Shown here in pieces: positions 10,013-22,301 of a stretch of 64,000 bases of DNA (position 1 is the first letter of the stretch; every line of letters starts with the position of its first letter). A program made the position numbers and the translations under genes. The notes below the pieces were generated by a model. It was not told the origin of the DNA, did not search any database, and saw nothing but the letters and a program-made list of their open reading frames with translations. Origin of the DNA: Ulota crispa (Eukaryota > Streptophyta > Bryopsida > Orthotrichales > Orthotrichaceae); NCBI GenBank assembly GCA_963920765.1, contig OY987244.1, positions 1,614,501 to 1,678,500 on the forward strand, in the 5' to 3' direction.

Positions 10013-10850
10013 TTTTTTGTTATTAGGATGTATGATATGAGTTTGCTTCGCTTTCTCTATTGAGTATCGAGGCCGTGGTTGATTATATTAGAATTATAAC
10101 GCAACTTACTAGATTAATAATTACACGCAATGAAGATGAATCGCTTTTTAGAATGTCAATTAAGAGGATTATTTGTTCCTTGTTATGATTTTTACTAATC
10201 GCAAAAAATACAATACAAAAATGATCAAAGAACATTATCAAACAAACATGAATGATAAGTATATTTTTAGAACTGTCATGAATGGATAAATTTAAGTATA
10301 TCATTTTGGTGATAAACATAGTAGTTAGATGGTTCCAGAACAATCAAAAACTTAAATCTAAGAAAGATGAATATGATAATCACTTATGTAAATGTTTTAA
10401 CACTTTCATTCATTGATGGTTGTCATTGTCAATGAACTTCAAGATTAATATTAATTTCTAAAGCACTTTATCTCTTGATCATTTTTGACAATGTTAAGAG
10501 AAAAACAAAGAGTCAGTTCAACTTCTTTGGTGTCAAGCCCTTAGTAAAGTAAAAATATTGATGAGTTGTTGATTTATGGACACATGGTTGATAAAAAATT
10601 GTCTTTGTTGCTATAATTCTCTAAACAAATGATATTAGATGTCAATATGTTTGGTACATTTGTGAAACATAGGGTTGTAAAATGTGAACAAATGAAAATT
10701 GCTATTTTGTTATCAATTGGTAATCAAGTAGGAGAAGATTGAGGAAATTTGAAATCACAATGAAGTCTTCTACTCCAAATAATGTCCTTTCTTGCCTTGC
10801 AAGTTAGGAGGATGTATGCACGTCTTTTTGCAAAGCTAGCGATACAAGTA

Positions 10851-12393
10851 GGGAATGACTAGGTGGACACCCCCAATTGCTATGCGGACACCCCCATAGC
10901 CCAACTTGTTAAATTTGAGATTATTTTGTTAAATTGTTATAAAATTAAAGTAATAAATATATGTACATTTGTGTTTACAAGCATTGCAAGCATATAACAA
11001 ATCTGCCTCATTTGTGACACGGTCAAGAGTTAAACCAATAATTGAAGGCTCGGAGGGTGCAGTGAGAGGTAGTAATAGAAATTACGTGCAACAAAATGAT
11101 AGGGTGCCTAAAAAACATTTGAAAAACAAATTATTATTTGGTTTTTTATACTATAGGATACAAAAATACCATGAGATGTCTTCAAACTACTATAGGGTTT
11201 TAAAAAATAGGTTCAATTAGAAAAAAATTAGACCTAGGATGCCCACCTTGTTATTCTTTTTTTTGGCTAAAAATTGTAAATCCTGTTGCCTTGTGAGTGG
11301 CATATTCAAAGTGTTCAATAATTTTTTAGACTTTACTAATTTCTACAATAGACATTAGATGGCTTTAGGTGGTTGTCATTTAATTTTGGAAATTGGCAGT
11401 TCTTGCTCCAAGCTCTCTGTTTGTTGTTTGTTGTTCAAGGTTCAAGGTCCAACTTGGGATTTGGGAATTGCTTAGTCTATCTTTTCCACTATCTCCATTT
11501 TTTGATTGCTATTCACAAATTATTTCTTACATATTATTTGGCATATGCTGAAGACATGTACAACACCTTGAAGCAAACATACGTACCGCATGTTTTTGCC
11601 AATCAAAGAGTTTACATAATATAAATTATATTTGGCAATTTTTTATTGTGCACCACGATTTAGTGAAGCATATTATTTTGCATATTGTAAAGACATGTAC
11701 AATACATTGAATCAAACAATGTAGGTTAAAGTAAAGTTAATATCAAAAATTGATATCTATGTCATTCATATTAATCATGTAAAAAGGACCTAAACCTAAA
11801 GTTCAATTTATATAGCATTCAATAATATGATACCTTCCTAGTAAACAAACGTCATTGACAATTTTTATGGAAGGTACAATAGTAGTATTGAGTACACCTT
11901 TTTGTTAAGGTATAGTTGAAACTTGAATATAGTCATTAGTAGGGAAAAAAAAAGTTTGAAAGAAGTTTAATGTTTAAAAAAATTGTAGTAGAATTTTTTG
12001 TTTTATCAAATTTACCATATCATTTATTCATATCAATTTGGAATTATAAGTAATGCAAGCCCCTTCTTTAATAACGCAAAGTAGAAAATTACATAATGAT
12101 AGGGTGTTTAAAAAAAATTAAAAAAACTAATAGCCCCCCTAAAAAATACTTGGTGTTTGCATCTATCTCTTTGTTTTTTTACACACTAACCCCCCCAAGA
12201 TAGAAGGGAGTGACTAGTTTAACTCCTAACCGTGTCACATATGAGGCAAATTTGTTGTATGTTTGCAATGAAGTATTACTTTGATTTTTATTTCATATTT
12301 TAGCGTCACAATAATCTCAAATTTAATAGACTAGACTCTTGGACTAGAGAGGTGTCCGCGTAACAATTGGGGGGTGTCCACCTAGTTGCTCCC
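10851..12393. mobile_element. hAT-like element with long inverted ends, 1.54 kb
   Basis: The left end GGGAATGACTAGGTGGACAC pairs with the right end GTGTCCACCTAGTTGCTCCC, and similarity continues about 190 bp inward. Flanks TACAAGTA and TACAAGTT match at 7 of 8 bases. An 8-bp duplication suggests a hAT-type mobiliser, and the sister copy at 21384 shows a perfect 8-bp one. The interior has no convincing coding region. The empty site is readable in copy 2 at about 43375. Confidence 0.75.
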
Positions 12394-12400
12394 TACAAGT

Positions 12401-12659
12401 AACACCATATTTGTTAAATTGGGAAAAATAGTACATTTTGGGAGTTTTAAAATTTTTAGGTGGTCACCTAAAACTAAGCTCGCAACATTTTTTTTTAGTA
12501 CACGTGCCCTCACCTGAGAGGATAAACTTGCAAGGGAAAAAATCTTAGTGGCTCAAACTGAATATGATACCTTCAAATCTGGTTTAAGGTGACTTTATGG
12601 GTTTAAGATGGAGTACAAAATGGTACCTCTGTTTTTCCCAATTTGACAAATATGGTGTT
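12401..12659. mobile_element. AACACC-family MITE with 4-bp duplication AAGT
   Basis: The ends are AACACCATATTTG and CAAATATGGTGTT, flanked by AAGT at 12397-12400 and 12660-12663. It landed inside the right-hand target duplication of the preceding hAT-like element, so it is the younger of the two. Confidence 0.92.
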
Positions 12660-12986
12660 AAGTTTGCTTTTCACACAACCAAGTAATAGGTTCTTGATGG
12701 AGGATCAAATTGCAACTTCTTTGTAAACATCTAGTCATCAATGTCTCCACTATTAATAGTTTGTATAAGCCTGTATTGTAAATCAATTTGATATCAAATT
12801 TTAATCTCTTGAGACCTTTGTTGCAACTATATCAACTAAACAAAAAGTAGACTATTTAGGTATTAAAAAAATTGTCAAGAGTAAGTCTAACAAAAAAAAC
12901 ATAATCTCAAAGTCAAATAAAATACAGACATTCTTTTGGTATCCAATAATCCTTTCAAAAAAAACAGTTTGAAAAGTGATTTTTAA

Positions 12987-13916
12987 GCCCTAAAGGTCCA
13001 AGCCTTCTTTTTTGTGAAAGCCATTGAATATTTCCACTTTTGGGGGAATGGGTAGAAAGGTAGGAAAAAATGGTTTTTCAAAATTCCAACAATAGAATCC
13101 AATTCTAAATTCTAGGAGGTACTTGCGGAAAAAAATTTAGCTCATTCTAGAAGTAGAAGAGTGAGATAATGACATCTAAAGTGCAAAAAAAAAATTCCCT
13201 ATTGCCCAAAAATTTCAGAAGCCTTTGACCTCTCTTATATCAAAAAAATTGCTCTACACAAAGTTGAGGTTTATTTTTTTTCCATGTAAAAGACCAAGTT
13301 AGGTAAGTGTGGGAGAATTTTCAAATGAATTGGAGGCGTAAATCATACTTTGTAAAATCTTGCAATGCTCTAAGGCCATGAGATTTGCATACACTCTAGG
13401 CAAAATTGGAGGATTCATGTAATATTGAGAAATCTAAATTACTTTGATCCAAATGGCAAAAACAAAGGAGCCTTAGTCTACTACAATTTGGAAAAAAAAA
13501 GTCAAAAAAATAAACTAAAGCACCAAATTTTACAAGGGGCAAAAGGAATGGAGATTTGGGAGTTCAATACCTACCCACAAACTAAAACTTCTTGATTATC
13601 AATCAAAATGGAATGATTCAAAGCTTCTGATATATAAAAAAAATTAAAGAACCAATTTCAAATTTAAATTTTTTTAAATGCAATTTTTAAAGAAGTTTTT
13701 TGGGCTGCCTAGATTGCTTGCCCTCCCTTGTTGTTCAGAAATTCATGCATAACTTCTTCAAAAAATGTCAAAATGAAGAAAAAATTAGTTGTGCATGCAT
13801 ATCTTTGAATTCCCCACCATCTTCAAAAGTTTCAAAAAATCATAAAAATTAGATTAATCATAGGTACATGCCCAAGGTCCATTTGCCCCCAAAGGGGACA
13901 TTTGGGCTTTTAGGGG
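12987..13916. mobile_element. TTAA-flanked element, about 930 bp
   Basis: The ends are GCCCTAAAGGTCCAAGCC and GGGCTTTTAGGGG, with TTAA at 12983-12986 and 13917-13920. The unoccupied paralogous site near 45385 has a single TTAA (GTTATTTTTAATTGC), so the duplication is demonstrated. The interior resembles the other 920-970-bp copies. No coding region. Confidence 0.85.
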
Positions 13917-13932
13917 TTAATTGTAACTTTTG

Positions 13933-14066
13933 AACACAATATTCTTTAATTTAAAAAAAACCAATTTAGGGACTTTTGGGTTTTATTCTCAAAAGAGTAT
14001 TTAGTATTTGCTAAATAACTTTACAAGAACATAAAATTCAAAAGTCCCCAAATTAAAGAATATTGC
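13933..14066. mobile_element. Short MITE, probably AACACC family
   Basis: The left end AACACAATATTCTTTAATTT pairs with AAATTAAAGAATATTGC about 130 bp away. The ends resemble the AACACC family, but no clear duplication is visible. Confidence 0.5.
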
Positions 14067-15513
14067 ATATTATGTGACATTTAATTGAAGTTTAATATCA
14101 AGTTTCAATTTTAATTTCAGCTATATAATTGAACTGATATTTCAAAGATACAAGCTAATAGATGTGATATATACACGTAGTGGAGTACTATCCCCTGAAA
14201 AAGACCAACCGACTGGGAGAATTAAAAAAAGAAAACCCATCCAAAGACCAGCCACCACACTCGTGTAAAAATGAAAAAAATCCAACCTTGCTAGTTCTCC
14301 ACCCCCACGTTAGGGATACAACAAACAGACTTCAGATATCCCATATTGTTTGTAAGCCAAACTCGTGTCACGCAAATCCAAGTATGGGGTGGGTATGTAT
14401 AGCTCATAAATTCCAGTCTCGATTTTGAACCAATAAAGTAGTGAACACATGTACTCTCAACTATTTTGGAAATGTCTAACCACCAATGCGTGAATGACAT
14501 GTGTACTCCCATTAATTTTCATACATGGTTTGGTTTTCAAAAGAGGCAGTGGCCTCACATAGTACAAATATTTCTTGCAAATTGCAACTACCTCCAATTA
14601 TTCATGCAACTGATCTGAGCTTTAATAACTCTGCAAGATTCTCTGTACAACATAATTTTGATTTTGAGTAGACTCTACAACCTTAAGAAAATTATCTTTA
14701 CTTTTATCATTTTAAGAAAACAAATAAAATCTAGATTTTACAAATAGTAGAAACAAAACTAGGTGGAATTCTCATTTTTTTAAAGAAATCATTGAAGAAA
14801 ATTGAAAGTTATGGAAGTTATTGGGAATTTTAATCAAGAAAACATAAATACATTACAACATGATCAGTAAATTTCAAATACCAATTCAAATTACATTACT
14901 CTATTGTGGACATTAAAGTGAAAATTATGTTTATTTTTAAGTATTTGAAATTGTGCTATGGTATGGCCAAAGATTGAGAGGTCATTGATTTCAACCAAAC
15001 AAATTGCAAGAAACCAAGGCTTTGGTTTCTTGACCCTTTGCATTAAGGTCCAAAGTCCAAAGTTCAAAGTTCAAACAGTCCTTTACTCCCCATGACATCA
15101 CCTTTTCATCCAAAATAACAGTCTCTCAAGAAAAGTTTGGGTCAAGCAAAAATGGAGACCCAAATTGTAATTAATTTCTTTCATAAAATAATAAAAAACT
15201 GACAAGATGATGGTCATTAGATTTGGAAGGTCTAATAATTGTTATGATTTTAGATTTTGGGCTTGGGCTCCAGAAGCTTCACACTATGGCCATTCAAGTT
15301 GAGAGGTTGTAGAATTTCATTGCCAAGAGTTTGGCCTTTGGACTTGGCTTTGGAGGCTTCACAATTCACACCAAGGGCAACCAAAGGTGTCAAAAAAATA
15401 TATTATTGCCTATTTTTAGCCCATTTCCTTTACCTCTCAAGTCTCAACAAAGTATGGCCACTCACACAATCCCACGGCCTTTTGACTTGATCAGCCATAG
15501 TTTGAAGGGGTCC
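14067..15513. other. Gene-free stretch
   Basis: The first kilobase is old duplicated-block DNA (pairs with 45405-46100) without coding signal. From about 15100 to 15513 no repeat ends or exons were recognised. Confidence 0.5.
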
Positions 15514-15517
15514 TTAA

Positions 15518-16435
15518 CTCCTAAAGGACTAAGCCCTCTTTTTTAGCAACATAGCAATTTTGGGCAAGTAATTCTGATTGCGGATTTTCATATTTTAGGC
15601 TAAAATTTTAATAGAATGTGGGAACGAAGGTTCTCTATCATATACACTAAATTTCATGACATTTGAAAGCATGAATAAGAAGATATGGCCTAATATGTTT
15701 TTTTTTCTCTTAATGGGCAGCCTAGGCAAATTTTTAAAAATCACTTTTTTCAAAAACAAAAGCTTTAAATTGGTTAATTAGACTTATGTGAATGTAGAAT
15801 GCTTTGAATTATTCTATTTTGATCAATGAGATGAAAATTATGAGGAGTTTTTGTTTGCCGGTAATTCTAGATTCTCTACTCTAAAAGTAACTTTGAAGTC
15901 ATTTATTTTACTCAATTTTTATTATTTTGGAAAAAAAACAAAGCCAAAGGATGCAAATTGTTTATTACAACATTGCAATCGTTGGGATTGGCAATTTCCA
16001 TTTTCATAAATAATTTCTCAACAATTTAGTGTTTTGAATCATTCTCTACTACTTTTCACTTACTATTATTTTCCCATATGTTGTATAATTCCAAATGATT
16101 TGAAACCTTTTTGACATGCACGCTACTTAGGTGGAATAAGTAGTCTAGAGAAGCACCACCTACACGGCCTTTTTTCCTTAAGAATTCCACCTTCTAAAGG
16201 GTAGCTGCCCAATTTTCACAAGATGTTTTTGAATATTCAAATTGTTGTATCTTCCAATTCACTTGGTGGAAAATTCTGAATTTTTTTTTCAACTCTTCTC
16301 AAACTATCCTACAACTCTACAAGATCCTACAATTACATACGCATAGAAATATTTTTGTTTTCAAACTTGGTTAATGCTCTAAAATGGGCAGTTTTGAAGA
16401 GCTTTTGGTGAAAATGTTGCTTGGTCCTTTAGAGG
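15518..16435. mobile_element. TTAA-flanked element, about 918 bp
   Basis: The left end CTCCTAAAGGACTAAGCC follows TTAA. The right end GGTCCTTTAGAGG is followed by TCAA (one change from TTAA). Its interior aligns with 12987-13916, 43545-44459 and 47710-48628. Confidence 0.7.
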
Positions 16436-16565
16436 TCAATCTAGAACTCCAAAGAAGGATACAACTAAACAACATCAAAATAGGGGACAAATTCTTACAA
16501 TAATTCTTGTTTGTAAAAAATACAAAGTTTTTCCACCCATGTGCAGTAAAACAAGGCATAACTTA

Positions 16566-16960
16566 AGGTAGTAGTATCCATAAGCGTTGCGTCCCCATGC
16601 CCGTCACCTGACAATGGCAGGGCTAATCAATAAAAAAACAAATGGTTGTGGGTGACTGAGTGATGGTTATGGGTGATGAAATGATGGTTATGGGTGACTA
16701 GTATGAAGTTTTGAGTACCCATCTCACTATTTAAGAACCAACAAGCCTTGTGATTAGCTTCTCTTACACATGGTTCTTACAATTTCAATGATTTTGAACT
16801 TTAAAAAATCTTTGTGAACAAATGCTTGCAATTGAAACCTTGAAATTAATGCCAATATTTTTGGTTTCCATTTCTTAACTTACAGCATTTTTTTCAAAGT
16901 TAGTCAATTATTCTACCTACTCCAAAACCCTTATTTCCACGCTTATGGGTGCGCCTACCT
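16566..16960. mobile_element. AGGTAG-family MITE, CCCATAAGC subfamily
   Basis: The ends are AGGTAGTAGTATCCATAAGCG and CGCTTATGGGTGCGCCTACCT, with TA on the left and AA on the right. It shares TCCCCAT-CCCGTCAC with 19053-19363. Confidence 0.65.
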
Positions 16961-17200
16961 AACTGAGAAGGACCTCGAAAAGATGAAGGGGCCTTCGTTT
17001 ATTGAAAAAAACTCAACTTTCTACATTGCTGCTAAAGCGTGGCCCAATAAAATATTACTCGCACATCCGCACATTATGGCTGAATCGGTAGGCTCCAGCA
17101 AAACTGGCAGTATTTCGTTGCGGCGATTCTGCGATATTTACTAGTCGATGCCGTCACATTTATGGAGCCAGGGGAACTGCCCCCTCAGGCCGGGGCTTAT

Positions 17201-17962
17201 GGCATCTCCAAGACTCCAACCAGGGTTTTTTTTTGTTTTCTGACCAATGGCTATGTGACATTTTTTGAAAATGCTTTGTAGCTTGCGGGCTTTATCCTAT
17301 TTTTGGTTGGAGTTGAAGGTGGCCTCTATGCATGGATTTTTGCTGCATCATGGGATCTTTTTTGTAGGCAAAAAGGATTCATTGACTTTTTTGAAAATAT
17401 CCAAAGAACTCTTGGCATTTCTTAATTATTGCATGGAATTGGATTAGACAATACTTCAAATAATTTTAAAATGATGGCATCAATTTTCAATTTGATAAGA
17501 ATTTTACGAAAGCTTATGCTCCAATACAATTTTCATTATTGCAATTTGGCATTTTTTGAAAAATTTCCCCCTTTTTTTACTATTGGGCTTGTTTGCTTGA
17601 AGCTCACATTTTTCTTTTGAGGCAATTGGGCCCTAAATTGCCCAAAAAAACCCATGTCTCCACCGGTGGCTCAAACATGCTCAAAGTGGATGAAAAGTGT
17701 TGAGGCCCCTCTCAAAACCCTCTCAAGACACTTTGTCCTACAATCCTACTGTGTCTAGCAAAAACCCTTCAAGACACTATTCATTCTAAGTTTAGTGAAC
17801 TTTATCCTCTACTTTACTTGACAAGTGGTCAACAAATTATTTATGGAGCATGTTGGAGTGCAATGTCACCATTTTGAAGAGCATGGGTGGAGATCAAGGG
17901 GCTTGGGGGTTGGCCAAAGAAGATGGAAAACTTTGGAAGAGCCCAGACCAATGGAGATGCTC
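17201..17962. mobile_element. Possible PIF/Harbinger- or hAT-like remnant
   Basis: GGCATCTCCAAGACTCC at the left faces GGAGATGCTCC at the right, resembling the common plant MITE end GAGCATCTCCA. No matching duplication was found, so the borders are tentative. The rest of 16961-18231 shows nothing recognisable. Confidence 0.3.
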
Positions 17963-18231
17963 CTCATGGCTAGTTTGCATTAGGGACTAGAACTAGAGGC
18001 TCTTCATGGTTGACCACATGCAAAGGAAAGAAAAAACTCTAAAATCTTGATTAGATGTACATTTTTGAAAGCAAGCTCCAATCTAGGGTCTAGAAGGTTC
18101 AAAAAGGTTATTCAACTTTTGCAGAGCTAAAGGTTGGAAGTCTAGGCTTGGACCCCTCCAATCCCAAAAGAAAATCGGCTCTCATTCCCTCTTGTGTGGA
18201 TGAATGGGGTCTTTGTCCATTGCACATTTGT

Positions 18232-18731
18232 CATTAAACCTCATAAGTAAAATGGGAGCTTTCCATTGAAAGGAGAGGTCATGTAAAGAAAAGTTGACAA
18301 AAGGTTTTATGTCAACTCAATTCAATTTGAGCTGAATTGACATAAAACCTTTCAGATTTTACCTAAAATTAGAAGGTTTTATTGCAATTTAGGACAATTC
18401 GACCTAAATTGCAATAAAACCTTTCAAAACTAACCTGAAATTGAAAAGTTTTAAGTCTCCTTTGGTTATTTTGGGAGGTGCCCAATCTCCCATTTTATTG
18501 AATATGAGGTTATTAGGAGAAATTTGAGCCTTCTAGAGGGCCCTCACGATTCCGTGCCTAATGTGCATATAGAGAAAATTTCAGATGTCAAATTTGACCT
18601 TTGTCACACAGTCAAATCAGATGACACAATGTACAAACTAGTAATTTTGTTTTTTTGTTTTTTTTCACCTCCGTTATGTAGCAGGCATGCATTCATAAAG
18701 GCCTTTTAGAGGTCTTAGAATTTTGCTAATG
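18232..18731. mobile_element. CATTAG-family element split by a MITE
   Basis: The left end CATTA(G)GAGAAATTTGAGCC pairs with GAATTTTGCTAATG at the right. Inner matches are CTTCTAGAGGGCC and GGCCTTTTAGAGG. A MITE (18237-18511) lies within the left terminal repeat. TGT on both sides may be its duplication. Related ends occur at 41610-41827 and 43513-45196. Confidence 0.5.
18237..18511. mobile_element. AACACC-family MITE with two internal hairpins, duplication ATTA
   Basis: The ends are AACCTCATAAGTAAAATGGG and CCCATTTTATTGAATATGAGG plus TT, with ATTA flanks at 18233-18236 and 18512-18515. Two near-perfect hairpins sit in tandem at 18301-18354 (AAGGTTTTATGTCAA arms) and 18373-18425 (AAGGTTTTATTGCAATTTAG arms). 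Confidence 0.85.
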
Positions 18732-19052
18732 TGTTTTTAGGTTAGGATGAAAAAACTCTATAATTTTGAGGCAAGGATAAAAGTTGTAATTTGTTCCCTA
18801 TTTTTGTAGTATTTTAATTATATCCTTCTTTTGGGTTTGAAATTTTTGAATGAATTGGAAACTTTGAGTCCAAATGTGGAGTCAAAATTTCCAAATTCAA
18901 TCTCCCAATGGTAAACTTTCAAACTCTCAAATTTGTTGAAATGTGAAAAGCAAAGATTTTTCACTTTGACCTTACAACCTTGTAAAGCAACTGCTTAAGC
19001 TCCCATCTCCATTAATCCAAGAAAGAAGCAATGAGGGGGTCAATTTGTTTTA

Positions 19053-19363
19053 AGGTAGAAGCACCCATAAGCATCAGTGTCCCCATATCCGTCACTTTTG
19101 AAATCTTGGAAAATCTGTGGAAAAGAATAAATGTAATGACAAGAATGTACAACATGTGAACATGAATTCTTAAAAGTGGTTATGGGTGCAATGGCAATTT
19201 GCTCTTTAAAAATTCATAACTTATTCTCACAGTATCCAAATAATAGATTTGAAAGTGCAAACTCATTTTTTTCTGTTCCTAATAGGATCCTATAATCTGC
19301 TAGTTGTATATTAATAGTCATCATGTTCAAAACCCTTAGTTTGACGTTTATGGTGCTCCTACC
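19053..19363. mobile_element. AGGTAG-family MITE, CCCATAAGC subfamily
   Basis: The ends are AGGTAGAAGCACCCATAAGC and GTTTATGGTGCTCCTACCT, with TA on both sides (19051-19052, 19364-19365). Confidence 0.7.
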
Positions 19364-20299
19364 TTACTCGTGAACTAACTCCCTTAAAACACTTGCATCC
19401 ACACATGCTTAGAGTTAGAGCCTTAGTGCCTCACCCACGCAATACTTGGATGATAAATTTTCAAGGTCCATCAAAATGTTCTCTTGACATTCAAATTGAG
19501 CTTGTCAACTTTGTTAAGCAATGGCTCTTGAGATCACTATTCATTTTTAGTTTAGTGAGCGCTACCTTTTACTCCACTTGATGATTGGTCAATGGACTAT
19601 TTCTGGGGTCGATTGACTATTTGTGAAGCACACTTGAAGAATAAAGGTAAGGAACAAGAATTTTAAGGGCTCTCCAAAAATAGATGGAAACAATTGGCAC
19701 GCAAGCCATGAGGGATTGCGTGCAAGGGTGCGGATGTTCTCATTGCCTCCTACTTGGTTGAATGGGTTTGGGAGCTTAATCAATTGCGTTATGATTATGT
19801 TGAGTTAGACTTTAGTTTAGAGTGCAAAAGCTTCATTTTTCACATTACAAAAGTTGTGAGGGTTTGAAAATTTATGTATTTGAGAAATTTGAATTCATAT
19901 TTGGAGTCAATGACCTGACGAAGTCAAGAGATTAGGAAGAGGGTATATTTAAACAATGTCAAAACGGGGGCAAATTATTAATTTTACCCTTATTTATACA
20001 ACTGCAAAACTTTTCTACCATGGTCCAAAAACGTGGATGTGCCGACTGGACAAAGCCCAAGACCACAGTCATCCATGTGGAGCAGTGAGGAAGTCAATTC
20101 TAATGCAGTTTTTTTTGGATTTGTTTTGCGTAAACCTTACCTTGATTTTTGTCTACCAAGTACCAAGCATAATATTAGGAAATTTGGGTGAAAGTATGAG
20201 TGAAGTCGCCAAAAGTGAAGTCGCCAAATCCCTCCCCAAGTAAGCATCAAGTTTGCCAAATTTAGGATGAAAGTTTTTAACAATGGTGTGTTTTAAGTT
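19364..20299. other. Gene-free stretch
   Basis: Short open frames only, with no splice-supported exon and no repeat termini recognised. Confidence 0.4.
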
Positions 20300-20303
20300 T
20301 TAA

Positions 20304-21270
20304 TCCCTAAAGGCCCACATGTCTCTTTCGGGGACAAATCAATTTTGGGTATGTATCTACAAGTTACAGCTAAACTAGTTTGTGTGAATTTTTGAAACCT
20401 TTATATAAAGTGGGGAATTTTAAGGCCTACGTAGACATCTAAATTTTTCTTCATTTTGATTTTTGACAAAAAAAATATTCAAGAATTTCCAAAACTAGGC
20501 AAGAAGGGGCAATTTGGGCAAGGCCTCTCCTTTGTGAGTGGGTGTTGATTTTAAAAAGGGTCAACCCTTACAAACATAAGGTGTGAATAATTGGACAAAG
20601 GGAAGTAGAGTGGAAGGAGCCCATCCTGGGGGAGTGGGGGACTTCCAACCCTCCACTAATTCCTTTTGCCTTTAGTAAAATTTGGTACTTTAACCTTTTG
20701 AGTGGTTTATTTATTTGTTTTTTAATTAATTTTTCCAAATTGTAATAGTCAAAAATTCCTTGGTTTTGAGTTTTTACCATTGGATTTATGTACTTCAAAT
20801 TATTGAATTTTCAATAAACCCTCCAATTTTACCTACTATATTTGCAAATTTTATGACCTTCTGGTGTTCAAAGATTTTTTGAAGTATATTGCTTACATCC
20901 AATTCATTTGAAAATTCTCCCACACATACTTGATTTGGTTTCCAACATGGAGCAATTAAACTTCAACTTTGTGTAGAGCAATTTTTTTGTTATAAAAGTG
21001 GTCAAAGGCTTCTAAAATTTTTGGGCAAGAAGAAAAAAAAACATTCTTCTTCACTTCAAATGTCAATATCTCACTCTTCTCCATTAGAAATGAAGCTAAT
21101 TTTTTTTGCACAAATACCTCCAATAGTCTAGAGTCTAGACTCTAAGGCCTAGGGCAAGATATTACAATTGGATTTAAAAAAAAAACTTCTTCTCCTACTT
21201 TTCAACTCATTCCCCTCAAAGTGGCAGATTTTAGTGATTTTTATAGCAAGAAAGACTTGGGCCTTGAAGG
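20304..21270. mobile_element. TTAA-flanked element, about 967 bp
   Basis: The left end TCCCTAAAGGCCCA follows TTAA (20300-20303). The right end TGGGCCTTGAAGG is followed by TTAA (21271-21274). Its interior lies in the opposite orientation to 12987-13916. Confidence 0.65.
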
Positions 21271-21383
21271 TTAAGGATGAACATGCACATGTCATTCATT
21301 TCATCCAATTCTATCCAAGTTTTACTTACCTGCTTGCATTGTGGAGTGCGCGTCGCTCAATTAGCAAAAATGCAAAAAATAAA

Positions 21384-21782
21384 GGGAATGACTAGGTGGA
21401 CACCCCCCAATTGCTACGTGGACACCCCCATAGCTCAACCTGTTAAATTTGAGATTATTATGTTAAAATTGTTATAAAATCAAAGCAATAAATGTGTGTA
21501 CATTTGTGTTTACAAGCATTGCAAACATACAACAAATCTACCTCATTTGTGACACAGTCAAGAGTTAAACCAATAATTGAAGGGAACAACTACTTTAACT
21601 CCTTACCGTGTCACAAATGAGACAAATTTGTTGTATGTTTGCAATGCTTGTAGATGTAAATGTACGCTGAAATATTACTTTGATTTTATTTCATATTTCA
21701 GTGTCACAACAATCTCAAATTTAATAAACTGGACTGTTGGACTATGGTGGTGTCCGCGTAGTAATTCGGGGGTGTCCACCTC
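21384..21782. mobile_element. Deletion derivative of the hAT-like element at 10851
   Basis: A 399-bp version made almost wholly of the two long inverted ends of 10851-12393. Flanks AAAATAAA (21376-21383 and 21783-21790) are a perfect 8-bp duplication. The right terminus is a few bases shorter than in the long copy. Confidence 0.8.
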
Positions 21783-22109
21783 AAAATAAACCCTGGTCAG
21801 TTCACCCCTGACCCATTTATGGGAACTTGGGGAGTTGGCGATCTCAAAGACTATCGTGTCATTTTTATTTGTCTGAAGCTCCAAGAGTCAGGAAGGAAAA
21901 TTGATGGAAACGAGTAAACGAAGTTATGACAACTGATCACCATGTGGCGTGTTGCACTGTGAACGCGGTTCTACTGTGCCGAATTCGCCATACAGAGCAC
22001 TTAACTTTCGTCGGTTAATAATTATACAATAGTTGGACTGTTTGACAGTTGGACAATGCCAATTATGGTGCTGATTATAAGTTAGTATTGAATGCTCGAA
22101 TCCTTTCAG

Positions 22110-22301
22110 ACAGTGATTCTGGTGCCGTTATCGGAGCTCAGGCCATTCTGTTGTTGTTGATAACAGTTGTCGGAATGCTGCTGTCATTAACCGTCAGCAT
22201 TGTGCCGTCGTGTATCGCCAAATCACCAGTTGTTCACAGCAGAGAGTTTCTTAGTTTTTCAATTCATCAAGCGGGTGGCACCCATGAACGCTTGCTGGTA
22301 A
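22110..22301 (+). CDS. Possible exon with a membrane span
   Basis: An open frame follows a good acceptor (CCTTTCAG|AC, phase 1). It reads DSDSGAVIGAQ, then the hydrophobic stretch AILLLLITVVGMLLSLTVSI (about 20 residues, a plausible membrane helix), and meets a strong donor GCTG|GTAAGAAG. The donor phase (0) does not match the next proposed exon at 23318, so another exon or donor may lie between. GC content is higher than in flanking repeats. Identity unknown. Confidence 0.35.

Larger units (their letters stand above)
1..15100 (+). repeat. Ancient duplicated block, copy 1 (left part)
   Basis: Colinear with 35130-46100. Readable anchors include 1-150 with 35130-35290, the gene exons, 8224-8470 with 39660-39910, 10080-10110 with 40240-40270, 10230-10560 with 42775-43110, 12660-12780 with 43385-43500, and 14080-14860 with 45405-45840. 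Anchors between mobile elements look roughly 65-80% identical by eye. Almost every long gap is an identifiable element present in only one copy, so most insertions came after the duplication. Confidence 0.8.
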
